A stretch of 64,000 nucleotides of DNA from Endocalyx cinctus (lineage: Eukaryota; Ascomycota; Sordariomycetes; Amphisphaeriales; Apiosporaceae), in assembly GCA_001600455.1 (NCBI GenBank), contig BCKC01000001.1:496001-560000 (forward strand). The letters run 5' to 3'. Within the stretch, counting starts at the first letter, position 1; every line of letters begins with the position of its first letter. The notes below the pieces were generated by a model. That model had not been told where the DNA came from. It was given only the letters and a program-made list of their open reading frames with translations, and ran no database searches. Of this stretch, positions 21,802 through 32,833 are shown in pieces. The translations under genes were made by a program, and so were the position numbers.

Positions 21802-22594
21802 CTTTATTTAGATGTTTAAATAATATGAGTTTAGAGAGTATAGATAATAAGTAAAAAAAGATATAAAGCGGATATTAAGAAAGAAGGTAAATAATAATAA
21901 ATAAAAGGAAGAGAGAAAGAGTGAAGAGTAAAGAAAAATTTGAAATTAATTGTGTGCCTAGTGAGGTACAGTAGTATATATAGCCGTTTAACCTAGCCTT
22001 AGGAACTTAGGAACTTGTCGTACCTGCTTTTGATGACGACCAAAGATTTTCAGAGGATAGTAAATATTATTGGTGTATCTCAATCCATATCCATCCTACT
22101 GTACCTATTAGAGCTATCGTTAAAAAAACCTTTTAAAGCTTGTCACCGCTTTTAGTGACGTTAATTGTACTACGACGAGTCTTGGCAGGTCCCTATTACA
22201 CCACAGTGGATTCCGAAAAGTTCGATTGATTGGGTAGATCTGTTACCATGTTTTTCTAAGCAGGCGGGGCTGGAGGGGCTGGAGGGGCTGGAGGGGTTAA
22301 TGAAGACCCTTATGGTGTAAACCCGACAGCCCGACTACACTAATTACTTAAGTAGGCAATCATTAAATATCCAAGGCGGTGATTCCCGGCGAAAAAAAAA
22401 AAAAAAAAAGATTTTCATTTTCATTTATCGCATTGCATATCTCTTATCTTATCAACAACATCTTTCTACCCATCTATCTATTTTCATCGTAGCCTCCTGA
22501 GCCTTTACTTCGCGAATTTAATCTAGCGAGACCTGAACGCTTTCCTATATTATAAACCATATATATTATATCCTAATATACCCAAAAAGAAATA
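21802..22594. other. Divergent promoter region of NAP-family gene and tim22
   Basis: A 0.8-kb spacer with A/G-rich sequence near the NAP start, a 9-bp G-rich tandem repeat at 22266-22296 and an A18 run near 22393. No gene is seen. Confidence 0.45.
22266..22296. repeat. Tandem repeat GGGGCTGGA x3.4
   Basis: Three perfect 9-bp units plus GGGG. Four spaced GGGG runs on one strand could in principle form a G-quadruplex. It lies in the divergent promoter upstream of tim22. Confidence 0.85.
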
Positions 22595-23353
22595 ATGAAT
22601 GGTTTACCAGGGACTGGCCTGCCTATTGGGCAAGGTCAACAACCATATGATTTGAACGATCCCAACATTAAAGCTGTTTGTCGACCCGCTGCCCTCGAGC
22701 TTGCGATACGTCTCATATCTACTAACACCAGACTATGTAGATGACCAAGTTAATGGAGTCTTGCTACGGTAAAGCTGCGATATCAGGTGTCATGGGGTTC
22801 GGTATGGGTGGTATGTTTGGAATGTTTATGGCCTCGGTATGCGCCCTTATTCTCATCCTCGCCCTCGACGAGATACTTCCCCGCTACTCTTATCAACTCC
22901 CAAGTCTCGAATCTCTACTCCTACCGTTGGTTTACTTCTATCACGATTATGCAATCGTGAATTCACTAATATTTATCTTACTTTGTACTTAAATAGATGT
23001 CATACGATACGCCCTACCACACCCCCGGCGCGCCCAGCGGTGCTGCCCAGTCCATCTCGACCCTGCCTACGAGCCAGCAGGTTAAAGTCGCCTTCAAGGA
23101 TATGGGCACGAGATCGTGGAGCACGGCCAAGAACTTCGGCAAGGTCGGCATGCTCTTCAGCGGCATCGAGTGCGGCATCGAGGGCATCCGGGCCAAGAAC
23201 GACATAACGAACGGCGCCGTCGCCGGCTGCCTTACCGGAGGTATCCTCGCCCGGAGCGGCGGTCCTACCGCCGTAGCCGGCGGCTGCGCCGCCTTTGCCG
23301 CTTTCAGCACCGCCATCGAGGTCTGGTTGCGGCAGCCTAAAGACGAGGACTGA
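22595..23353 (+). CDS. tim22: Mitochondrial import inner membrane translocase subunit Tim22
   Basis: Three exons (22595-22675, 22741-22836, 22997-23353), all phase 0, give 177 residues. It belongs to the Tim17/22/23 family: first helix around [18 protein letters not shown] with Gly-x3-Gly motifs, then [26 protein letters not shown] (the family signature with the conserved Cys), then [18 protein letters not shown] and a last helix. Tim22 forms the carrier translocase channel that inserts multi-spanning carriers into the inner membrane. The length fits fungal Tim22 (about 180). Splice-site choice is supported by family continuity at both joins. Confidence 0.93.
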
Positions 23354-24005
23354 TCTTCTTTAGAAGTTCGGTAGTAGAAACCAGAAACTTAACCGGGGGC
23401 CGCCGGTTCCTCGGATTTCGGGGCTACGAACTAAAAATGGGTTTCCGGCTTCTTTCATCTTATGAGATCATGTATAAATATTACTCCTGTACTAGCATAT
23501 GGCGTCCGGTTAGTCTGTCACATAGCATGGAAGGCGTCTTGGGTTGGCTCTGACTATAAAGATATCGCGGCGTATATTCTGCTCCTCTCCACTTATGATT
23601 GTGAGGATATAGGGGGAATGAGAGGGTACCAGTGTACTTATTAGACCAATATCTCCTCAATTTGGCATAGACAAGTTATATAATGGCTTTGTCAAACATG
23701 TTTGCTTCAGAATGACAATTATAGCCTTACGCTGGCTGGCTGGCTAGGTCTAGATAAATATTTGCCAAATCCAAGTGAGACCCGAGTAAGAGGTAATTAA
23801 AATAGATCGCGCATTTCTCATAATAATACACTATATAAGTAATACTGTATAAGTAATAATAACACTATATATATGTAAGTTTATAAGATATACTTGAGAT
23901 GTGTAAAACAAAAATTTATATATAAAGTTGGTAGGTGTGATGACACATACGATTGATATATCAAGGCAAAGGCTCGAAGTAATCAGTATATTTATCGAAG
24001 ATCCT
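23354..24005. other. Gene-free spacer after tim22
   Basis: AT-rich sequence; 23820-23930 is a run of TATA-type repeats. A 60-codon open frame at 23462 lacks coding character. Nothing else is seen. Confidence 0.45.
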
Positions 24006-24275
24006 TGTTGGGTTAAAATTATTTGATTTTGTTGTTATGAATTGATTGTATTGATGTTGATTATTAGTAGCTAATTGGAGTATAAGTCACACCAGCCACA
24101 CCACCAGCCACAGGCTGGTGTATGTGGCCGGTGCGGAGCTGGCCTGTGCGCCAGCTCACTTACACTCGAAATAATTCTGACTAGCAGAATTATTTCACAT
24201 ACGGAGTACATCAACAACAATAATAATAACTACTTCATTTTCAGAACAGTAAAATCTTACGATTTTAACCCAACA
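24006..24275. mobile_element. Candidate solo LTR or MITE, 270 bp
   Basis: The element begins TGTTGGGTTAAAAT and ends ATTTTAACCCAACA, a perfect 14-bp inverted terminal repeat with TG...CA ends as in LTRs. Similarity between the two ends continues imperfectly inwards for tens of bases. The core holds three perfect hairpins: CACCAGCC/GGCTGGTG (24102-24120), GAGCTGGC/GCCAGCTC (24136-24157) and a 12-bp stem GAAATAATTCTG/CAGAATTATTTC (24168-24196). There is no coding capacity. The flanking 5-mers (ATCCT, GACAG) do not match, so target-site duplication is absent or decayed. A long inverted end favours a MITE; the TG/CA termini favour an LTR. Confidence 0.5.
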
Positions 24276-25397
24276 GACAGCTTCTATTATTATATTAATC
24301 AACCCTAATATATACAGGGTTAATTAACTAATAAACATATGCTCAAGTAGGTAAGTTTTGGTGGCATTGGCCGAAGTGCGCGAACTATTTTGTGCATCTC
24401 ACCTGGGTGGGTGTATCCATATGTTTTTTTCTCGCCTCTAGCTTTCCGTAACTCCATAGCTCAAAATGGGCTTAAGCTCTTGGTGGTCGAAGGCGGTTGC
24501 AGGATACGGAGTATTGATCCCTGAAATCAAGGAAGGATTACTTAATCGGATGCATTAATCCTTGCGACCCTTTTCTACTCCGCAGCGTAGCATCTTTATC
24601 CACAATCCCACACGACCACTTTTTATTAAGTCCGATACGGCGATGGGAATTCATTATAACATGTATCTATCTGCATGCTACCACACACATATACACATAC
24701 ATACACATACATGTACTGCACCAAGTACTCATACATATACACATATATATACACATTGGACATATACACATACATATACACATACATATACACATATATA
24801 TACATTTACATATCATTTACGCTACAATGTCTATATCCATTTCCGAAAAGGTGATGTATATACATGTACGGCGACGCATATTTTATGACTTTTGGTGTTG
24901 CTGTATTCCTATTCGTCTATAATCTGCTATGAAAGGTAATGTCCATAGTATAAAAATGGTAGTTCTCTTCTTCTTTCCTTCCATCTCTTCTTCTTTTCCT
25001 TTATCTCTCGGCTCGTCTCTCCAAAGAGAATCTTGTTCTATAAGCAGTAGTTCTTCCACTATTCCTTCCGTCTGAACCCTTGATCTTGCCCTTCATATTT
25101 CATACATAGCTCTTCTTAGTTCGAAGAGGGCTCCAAGAAGACAACCAAAGCCCAAAATTTACCCTTAGTTTTACTAGGTAGACTGGAGATCAGCGTCGAT
25201 CTACTATCCACTATACAGGTGAGCAAGAATCAGCGTCCCATATGCATTCGTATCCTCTACTTTTTCTGTTCTCAACCTGATAAGTGCGAGGACATAGCTC
25301 GGTTTCTTCTTCTCGATATTGCCTTGCTCCTCGATTAACACCAGGTGTCTTTCTCGACTCTTATTTCCCTTCACTACATAATTCTCTCTTTGTGATT
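24276..25397. other. Gene-free spacer with CA/TA repeats
   Basis: Contains the CA/TA microsatellite and a T/C-rich tract (about 24965-25060) leading to the small Cys-rich gene. No gene is seen. Confidence 0.4.
24681..24813. repeat. Interrupted (CACATA)n microsatellite
   Basis: About 130 bp of CACATA, TACACA and TATATA units with short interruptions. An open frame over it translates to His/Thr/Tyr repeats and is not a gene. Confidence 0.85.
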
Positions 25398-26018
25398 ATG
25401 GACCGTCGAGTCGACACCTCCCAGATCAATACAAGCAATACCGGCCATGCTTCTTCTGTTCAAGGAAGAGCGACGGCTACTATTACTTCTGGATATATAC
25501 ACGCTCCCTCTGGCCCTAGATGCCTTAGATGCGGGTCCGAGATGTGTCTTTTCATAAACACCACCGCAGGCACGTACGGTCGATGTTCCAGCCATCCATG
25601 CCAGTGTGCCCCGGAACAAACGTTTCTCTGCTACTGCCAGCCTAGAGCTGCGGCTAGACAGGATGCGAACGATCCACAAAACCACTTCTTATCTTCGCCG
25701 TCGACTTCGGCGCGGGGCAGCTCTCGTGTACTGACGGCTAGGTCGCAAAGGCGCCATCGTGCTTCTGACTCTGATGCAGCACCGCCAAGTAGACAGAACT
25801 AAAATCGACATGGCGGCGTCGGCACCCACTAGTATGCTCATGAGTATGCTCGTACCACATACCTTTCCACAATATCCTATGCCCAGGTGGGACAAGATGT
25901 AGTCACTGCTGAAGGTCAATTTTCTTCCGACCAACCCAACTCCAATGAAGAAAACATGGTTAGCTTCGATGTTCAAGACAATACCTCTTTCTCTTATACG
26001 TATACCTATCCTCAATAA
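25398..26018 (+). CDS. Small Cys-rich hypothetical protein, uncertain splicing
   Basis: From the ATG at 25398 a frame of 134 codons runs to a stop at 25800. It contains a compact Cys cluster (CLRCGSEMC, then CSSHPCQCAPEQ and FLCYC, about residues 44-80) that could bind zinc or form disulfides, although no signal peptide is seen. Beyond it, another frame reads like coding sequence up to a stop at 26016 (YAQVGQDVVTAEGQF, later FSYTYTYPQ). A phase-0 intron 25728-25832 (GTACTG...CACTAG) would join them into 171 residues; I give that span. A long pyrimidine-rich leader precedes the ATG. No known family. Both the gene and the intron are tentative. Confidence 0.4.
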
Positions 26019-27121
26019 GTATTGACCCAAGTGGCGTCAGATACTATCATTCATCGTGTCCGTCCAAGGATTCAATGAATTGATCTCACCGCACGATGTT
26101 CAATTTTTACCCCCTTTCTTTCTTTCTGTCTTTCCTTCCTTTTATTTCTTTTTGTTCGTTTTATTCCTGGTAGATGAAATATGTAATTGGCGTTAAATGA
26201 GATATAGTAGAAACGAAACGGCAGATTGATTATTTCGTTGGAAATGGCTATTTATGTGTCTTTTGGTTAGATCTTACCCCTTCCCTCTTGTTTTATGTCA
26301 CCACAACCCAGTCTGCTCGGGTCGGAGTTGACTTCTCGGAGCTGAGAGAACATTGGATATATATATGTTATTGGATATATATATATGTAAAGAACTTCTT
26401 TTCAGGACTCTTGATGAATATACGAATTTCATGAGGTTACTATCATTTTACTTCATAATTAAGCCCCCTTTAATATGATTGAAGTTGAAGTTGAAGTTGA
26501 GTTGAAGTCAAAGCGTTATCGTAACCTAACTATACCCAATCTATCAGCCTATGCACCTAGAACCTTTTTGTATTTTAGGTTCCGATAAGGTTATTTAAGT
26601 CCCTTGTCTTCTGCATCAATAATCAATGCTAAACTAACCCCTCAGCCCCTCACCCGCTGACGCGGTAAAGGTTACTTAGTGGACCTTCGCCCCTGTTTTC
26701 GACTAGTTTATATGTAAATCCACTATAGGAAAAACGGTTTTTTTTTCTCAAGGGGAGGTTAACTTCCTAGGAAGTCATGGAAGTCAGAGCTAGAGCGCTT
26801 TCTGTCTACTGTATTACCGCCCGTACTCACACTGTCACAGTGTTTTTTTAACTCCATATTAACAAGGTGCCTACCCTTACACAGTACGCGATGATTTTTT
26901 ACTATCATTGAAATGAGAATTAGATTATTTTAATTATTAATTATATCAAAATATCAATTCTAAGACGGGTATTTTTCATCTAGCAAAGTCAAGTAAAATA
27001 CAAGCCATTAATACGTTGATTTCTATATTATGATGCAACACGCCATTGCAGCTTGCTGTACTCAGTTTCCCTGAGACAGTTATCTCAACTGGCAAAACCA
27101 CAGCTTGTCTTCTCATTAGGA
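26019..27121. other. Gene-free spacer
   Basis: Presumed 3' regions of the small Cys-rich gene and the large GHKL gene (convergent). It holds GGATATATATATG twice near 26353-26385 and a short GAAGTT repeat at 26481-26508. No gene is seen. Confidence 0.4.
26481..26508. repeat. Short GAAGTT tandem repeat
   Basis: About four and a half units of GAAGTT, the last interrupted. Confidence 0.7.
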
Positions 27122-30100
27122 TCAAAGCCCTACATTCTCAACCCCAGGCGTTACCGTATAACCTTGCTCTGTGAACACCAGCAGACCATCGAGCCGCAGT
27201 TTCTCGGGATCCAGGTAAATTTTTAATCCGATGCTATCTTTATCGACGTTGAACACGCGGAGAACCATGTAAATAGTCGGAGAATCATCGGCCGAATCGA
27301 CGGCGTTCAAATGCTCTCTCATCTGCGATAAATCCATTAGTCGAGCAGTTTTGAGGGACGCATGCCCAATGCCACGGAAACTTAAAACTCAATCAAATCG
27401 GATGGTTCTTTAATGATGGGAGGGGAAAAAAAAAAAGGGAAGAACATACCCGCAAAAACTGTCTCCTGCTCATATAAAAGGGTGCGTTGACAGACTGGGT
27501 CGTGGCTTTGACCTCAATCAAATAATTTGGCGTCTTTCCTTCCCACGCGTTATTGTCACGTCTCTCGAGGTAGCCCTTATCGAGTAGTAACCTGGTGAAT
27601 ACGCCGCTCTCGTCCGAGTAAACGATGTCCGACGTCTCGCGCCCGTTCCACGGCTCCATGTCGGCGTAGCTGCGGTGGACCGTGACGAATTTGCGCATCG
27701 TGCTCTGCCAATTAGCTCGGGAGAAATTGGGGAGGGCGGGATTGAGTCGGGAAAGTATCTCGAAGACCTAGCCAGGAAGAAATAAAATAATCGTATTAGC
27801 AGCGCTTTACTTTTCATTGGTTTAGGTAGGTTGGTTCGGTTTTTATTGAAATGAGAGGTTAGCGCAAAGAGGGAGAAAAAAAAATCTCACAAAAAGTTCA
27901 CCGGCCGCCCCGATTTTCATGTCCCTTTCGAGGGGCACGCGCGAATGGAACCGTCTCCGTACTTCGGCACCGTAATCCTCCTCCACTCCTCCTATCCCTT
28001 CAGGTGCACCGTGACGAGGGAACACGGCCGATCGAGAGCGGGAGATGACGTGGCTCAGAAGTTGCAAGTAACCCGTGTTATCGATGTTCGCATAACGAGC
28101 TGCCGCTGCTATCGCTATCTCCGGATCAAAAGCAGGATCCGGATCCCGAGGTCTTCGAACCAGTGGGTAAGCGTGCGCAGGATATGGCGCATTGACGGGA
28201 GAGGAGGCGTGTCTACGGGAGGCGGCGGTGACAGAGATGACTTCCTCATCACTGCTATCCGTTCTATTTCCTTCTACTACTTCTGGAGCTTCATGATCTT
28301 CTCCGTTGAGTGCTTCTTCGTCTTCGCTCAAAGTATCCGATCCACTTTCCTGTTCACTATCCTCGTCTTCCTCCGGAATATCAACGTTCACAACCCCCTT
28401 AGCGATCAGAATGCCGGGGATGGTTTGTATCGGCGCGTTAATAATTGGATTTATAACGTTGAGCGCCCGTTCGTTGGAATCGGACGCGCTTACGTTCGTC
28501 GTCGGGTCTCTCATAAGCCAGTCGAGGAAGCGCGGGGGAAGCGTCTCGAAGTAGCACAAGTTCTGCCGCTCCGGGTCTCGCGGCACATATATTTCCAAGG
28601 TCCCGTCTGCGTCGTCGCGTATGTGCAGCTCGCTCGTGTCTTTGACGTGTTTGAAATCACGACCATCCTGCGAGAGGTGCAGCTCGGACGAGATGCCGTC
28701 CGTCTCGTATACTTTCGCGCGTCGAAGAGTTCGGTACAGCTCCACTATATCCGACGGGGATCCGGCTCGCGGGCTGTCGTAATGCGTGGCAATCCGGAGC
28801 AAGCCGTGGGCTCTTTGCTTGATACCCCTTTCCGGATTTTGCAAGATCCTAGATGCGCGATCCCCAGATTCGACGGTGGAGATCTCCCTGACGGCGACGG
28901 AGAGGTATCTCCTGCCAAGACCCAACCATTTGATAAAAGGCTCTAGCCTGCGTGTTTCGTCGAGAGTGAAGTCGAGAAGCTTGACCCGAGACTTGAACGC
29001 ATTATATAGGATCTCGCGATCCACAATGGCGAAGTCGTTTAACGCGGATGTGAGGGTAATATTATTCTGGTTATCCGCACTTGGATATTGTACAGGGACA
29101 ATCTTGCTGCGACGAAGCGGCTCGGGGTCTGGGATTTCGTCCGAATCCGACGAGACTTGTAGTAGCGAGTTAAGAGCAAATATCGTCTCCTTTATTTCTC
29201 GTACGGGAGGCGCGGGTTCGGCACTTCCCTTGAGTTTCAGCTCATCGTACACCATATCGAGCGTGAGACGAGGTACACCTAGGAAATCTACAAAAAACTC
29301 CTCGAGGCCTGGGTAAAGCTCGTTAAGTGGGGCACGGCCCTGTATCTGAGTTGCGGTGGACCATACGCATTGGCTAACAGTATGCCAACAAGACTCCCTT
29401 GTGGGAGAGTATATCAGGGGTTCGCTAGCGAATACTTTCCTTTTGTGATGTAAGTGACCTCTGTATGACCAATGATAGAGTATTAACAATAGCTTGGATA
29501 CTTACTTTAAGTCGCCCGCCTCCATATCCAACATGCCCTCTCTGGACTGGTTAATAGAAGTATAAATAGTGTTGATCCAATCGAAATCGTCGTCGTCGAC
29601 CTCGCGAATTTCGTCGATATAGTTTTGCCAGTTGCAGTCTGGGATCTCGAGGATGGTTTTAAAATACTGCTTTAGTACATCTAGGTCGGGCGGAGCGAGA
29701 TTGAATCCGACCCTATAGATATGCTCTAGGGGATACACTGTCTGCATATTTTCCTCCCCAACCCATACGCAATCCTGTGGGGAAACCATTCGATGTTTAC
29801 CACCTTCGTATGCGGGAATGAACACAAGATCTTCATTTTGGTTACGCTGTCTATTATTTTTCTTCCCTCGGTCAGTTTTAAGGCACTAACATTTTCGCGA
29901 TCTGTTCGGCAAGGAAAAGGTGAAACAACATGCCTTATCATGTCCCATGCCTCCAAACGATTGCTGGATGTCTGAGTGGACCCTTGTATAGTTTGATAAA
30001 GTTCGCAAAATCTCGATTCCCGTCGAATAGCAACGCTGGAGCTACGGATATATCTCGAAAGGACTTCCAGCACCCGAAGATAAAACCGGAAGTCTTCACT

Positions 30101-32833
30101 ACACCCGACTCCGAAAACGTCAACTAGAAACCCCCATTTCTCCTGATAAGTTCCCGACGTAACTGGTTCAGGTAGCTGTAAAAAAGGAAATTTCTCGTCT
30201 TCTGCGTAGCGGGAGAAGGCCTTCTCGAGCTCAGGTAGTGGCAAATACGTGCGCTTTAGCGAGAATGTCCCCTCGTCTACGCATGACACCATGAAATCTT
30301 TTATCTCGTCAACGAGGCTGGGAGCCTCGGATAAGGTTTTTTTTTCCTCGGCCCAAGACCTTTGTAGGACACCCACAACCCTTTCTGGGTACCGGTCCCT
30401 CACATAGCCTAATTCAGTTGACAACTTAGGATTGTCCCACGAGCTACCTATAGTCAACATGAGACGTCGGCGTACATTCAGCTTCTTACACAACCAATCC
30501 GCCCACGGGAGCGATTTATCAAGAGGATTCGAGGGGTGGGGTCTCTTCAAATAAGCGTTGTGGATGAAATCATTTTCCATTTCGCTGCCGCGCAGGAGTT
30601 CGAAAGGCCCATACGGGTCAGATGTTTGCAAGTAACATGCAAATCCCGCTGGCCTTTTGAAGCTCATATCTCTGTAATATACTTTGTAGTCATTGAGGAC
30701 TTCTGGCATCATAAATCCTCCTTCTTGGTTGTGAGTTAGGTATAGATACGTCAGATGGCTAACTCTGATCCGAAGCAAATCGGGATTCGACAGGCTATGG
30801 GGTACTTCCGGCCACGAAAGTATCTTGCGCTGCACTAGGAGTACGGACGCCACGGACACACCAAGTCGGTCGAATAGTTCACGTCGTTCGAGGTTAACTG
30901 TGGCCACTGGACTGACCAGTTTGAGATCGATACCTTCAGGGATCTCGAGCCCCGCTTTGCAATGGCAATAGAACACCCGACCTGTCGTCACGGCAGTCCA
31001 TTCTCCCGTGCGTAATGGAATAAGACCCATTGAGCTGATTCTTTTCCGCTCTTGGGCCGTTCCGTTGTTGATGCACCAGAGAATTAATTTTGCAGCAAGA
31101 CTATGCCAATTGTCGTTCGTTTGACCGTTTCTCATGCGAGATCGATCCCCAGTGATGCCAAGATCAGACGAAATAATTTCGAGGGTCTCAACAACAGATA
31201 GGCTCTTTAATCCGTATTGCCTCAGCAAACTTAAGTCTCCTCTGTCGTACTTCTGTGAGAGGTATTTTTTGAATATCAAATCGTTAAAGAGCGGCTTTCC
31301 ATCTAGGCCAAGATGGCGAGACTCCAGCGCACGTACAGAACCAATCATCAGTAGCTGATCATTGGATTCACAACGAAATATTAGCGAACCCTGGACCCGC
31401 TCGCCGATCAAGTCGAGCAAGCCCTTCCAGAAATTATCCGACGTGTACGTATCTCGCCTAGGCAACCATTTGACCCAGTGGAACTGTAGAGTGGGGTGCT
31501 GACAGAACTCTGTTACAGCCTTAATAAAGCATTCTGCGATGCCGGTCCGGAGAGCTTCGTTTCGACGGGAAGTAGTGACGATATCCTGGCGGCTAGCCTG
31601 GGTCACGAAATCCGTATGTATGAGAAACTAAAAGAAAGTTAACAGGTCCACCCCGTCTTTCTTTCTTACGCGGGGGACGTAGGGAGGCTTACCTTGAAAC
31701 CCATCCGCCTCATGGGCAGGAAGGCAAAGACGTCTTGATCTTCGACGATAGGCATTGAATTCTCGGTCAACGGAAAAGCAAGTACAATTTGTGCGTTGGC
31801 GTCCGTGCGCTCTTCCCCGTCTGCGTAGGACCTGGTTTCGCTGGCCGGAACATTGCGGGCGATGTATTCGGTGAGATGATACCACTTGTCTTCTACAACT
31901 TGGGGATTCTGACCCAGCGACGATACCCTTCGGATAGTGACGCGGCCCTTCCCGTGGCGAGAGTGTCGTGTCTGAGACATCAGAGCACCGGCTTTGTCGT
32001 AGAAAGAAATCTCGATCTTCTGCAAGTTTCGTAGGAACAGAAGTACTGTTCCCTGCAGCTCGTTGAATTGGCACACTATATTATCGTACTGCTGCTGTTG
32101 CTTAGCAGGGTCGCTATACGAATGTAGGAATAACGTGATGCGCGTAGAAGAACCGCACAGTCTGTCTCTTAACTCGCTCCAGACTGGCGAGATCATCCCA
32201 ATTCCAACATCCCCTATTCTGTGCGTAAAAGTGAAAGAGAAGGCGTTGGACTGTATGTGGACTCGCCAAGCCGCCATGAAGACTGACTTGAAGCCGATGC
32301 CCTTCTCTCCGGTATATGCCTGAGCTTGACCAACTTTGGAGCTCTGACCTATAGCGCATATAGCCCGCAAGTTTTCCGGCGTGAACCCGTCCTCGTTGCA
32401 ATCGATTATAATTCTGTCGGGCCAGATTTGGAATGATATGTACGGCATTTCGTCACGAGCTCTCGCCTTCTCAAATTTGTTGTCGTCGGCATTCTGTAGC
32501 AACTCGAACACGAACCTCGCGCTTGACGTATAGAGGCTCGTCGCTAGGCTAACGTTCGGATCCTATTCATCAGTTTCTGATCTTGACCCAAAAAAAAAAA
32601 AAGGGCCGTAATTAGAATCTCAAGGAAGGAAAGAAGAGATAAACGCACGTTAGGATGCCCGACCCTAGATTCCGGGTTATGTTTTCGATTTTTCGACGAG
32701 ACCTGCTACCCGGGGGACCGATTTTATCCAATTCCTGATCGGAAAAATATCCGTTGTCCTCCGCGATGTCCTCCACTAGTTTTCGCGCCTCCGCGACGGA
32801 AATGAGAGCTGGGTCATTGAAGGGATACGCCAT
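27122..32833 (-). CDS. Giant GHKL-ATPase / NOV-C (DUF3883) protein, 1735 residues
   Basis: Seven exons (32833-32649, 32548-31693, 31627-29891, 29846-29506, 29460-27891, 27767-27450, 27322-27122) join in frame. The N-terminal Bergerat ATPase is of sacsin/NO VEIN type: N-box FELLQNADDN (Glu77, Asn81), DCNEDGFT (111-118) and TGEKGIGFKSVF (141-152). About 1200 residues without a recognised domain follow, with an acidic linker (EEDEDSEQESGSD). The C-terminus is a NOV_C/DUF3883 domain: KIGAAGELF, then SDIVY with Asp at about 1610, and NYLIEVKATT with Glu1648 and Lys1650, the layout of a PD-(D/E)xK nuclease core. Plant NO VEIN shares this architecture. The fungal role is unknown. No partner gene is adjacent. 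Confidence 0.88.

Noticed and set aside
24562..24888. 108-codon open frame with His/Thr repeats
   Set aside because: It is the translation of the CA/TA microsatellite.
27945..29316. Sense-strand open frames of 176-333 codons opposite the GHKL gene
   Set aside because: No family similarity; they overlap exon 5 of the large gene, whose splice phases and C-terminal domain are consistent.
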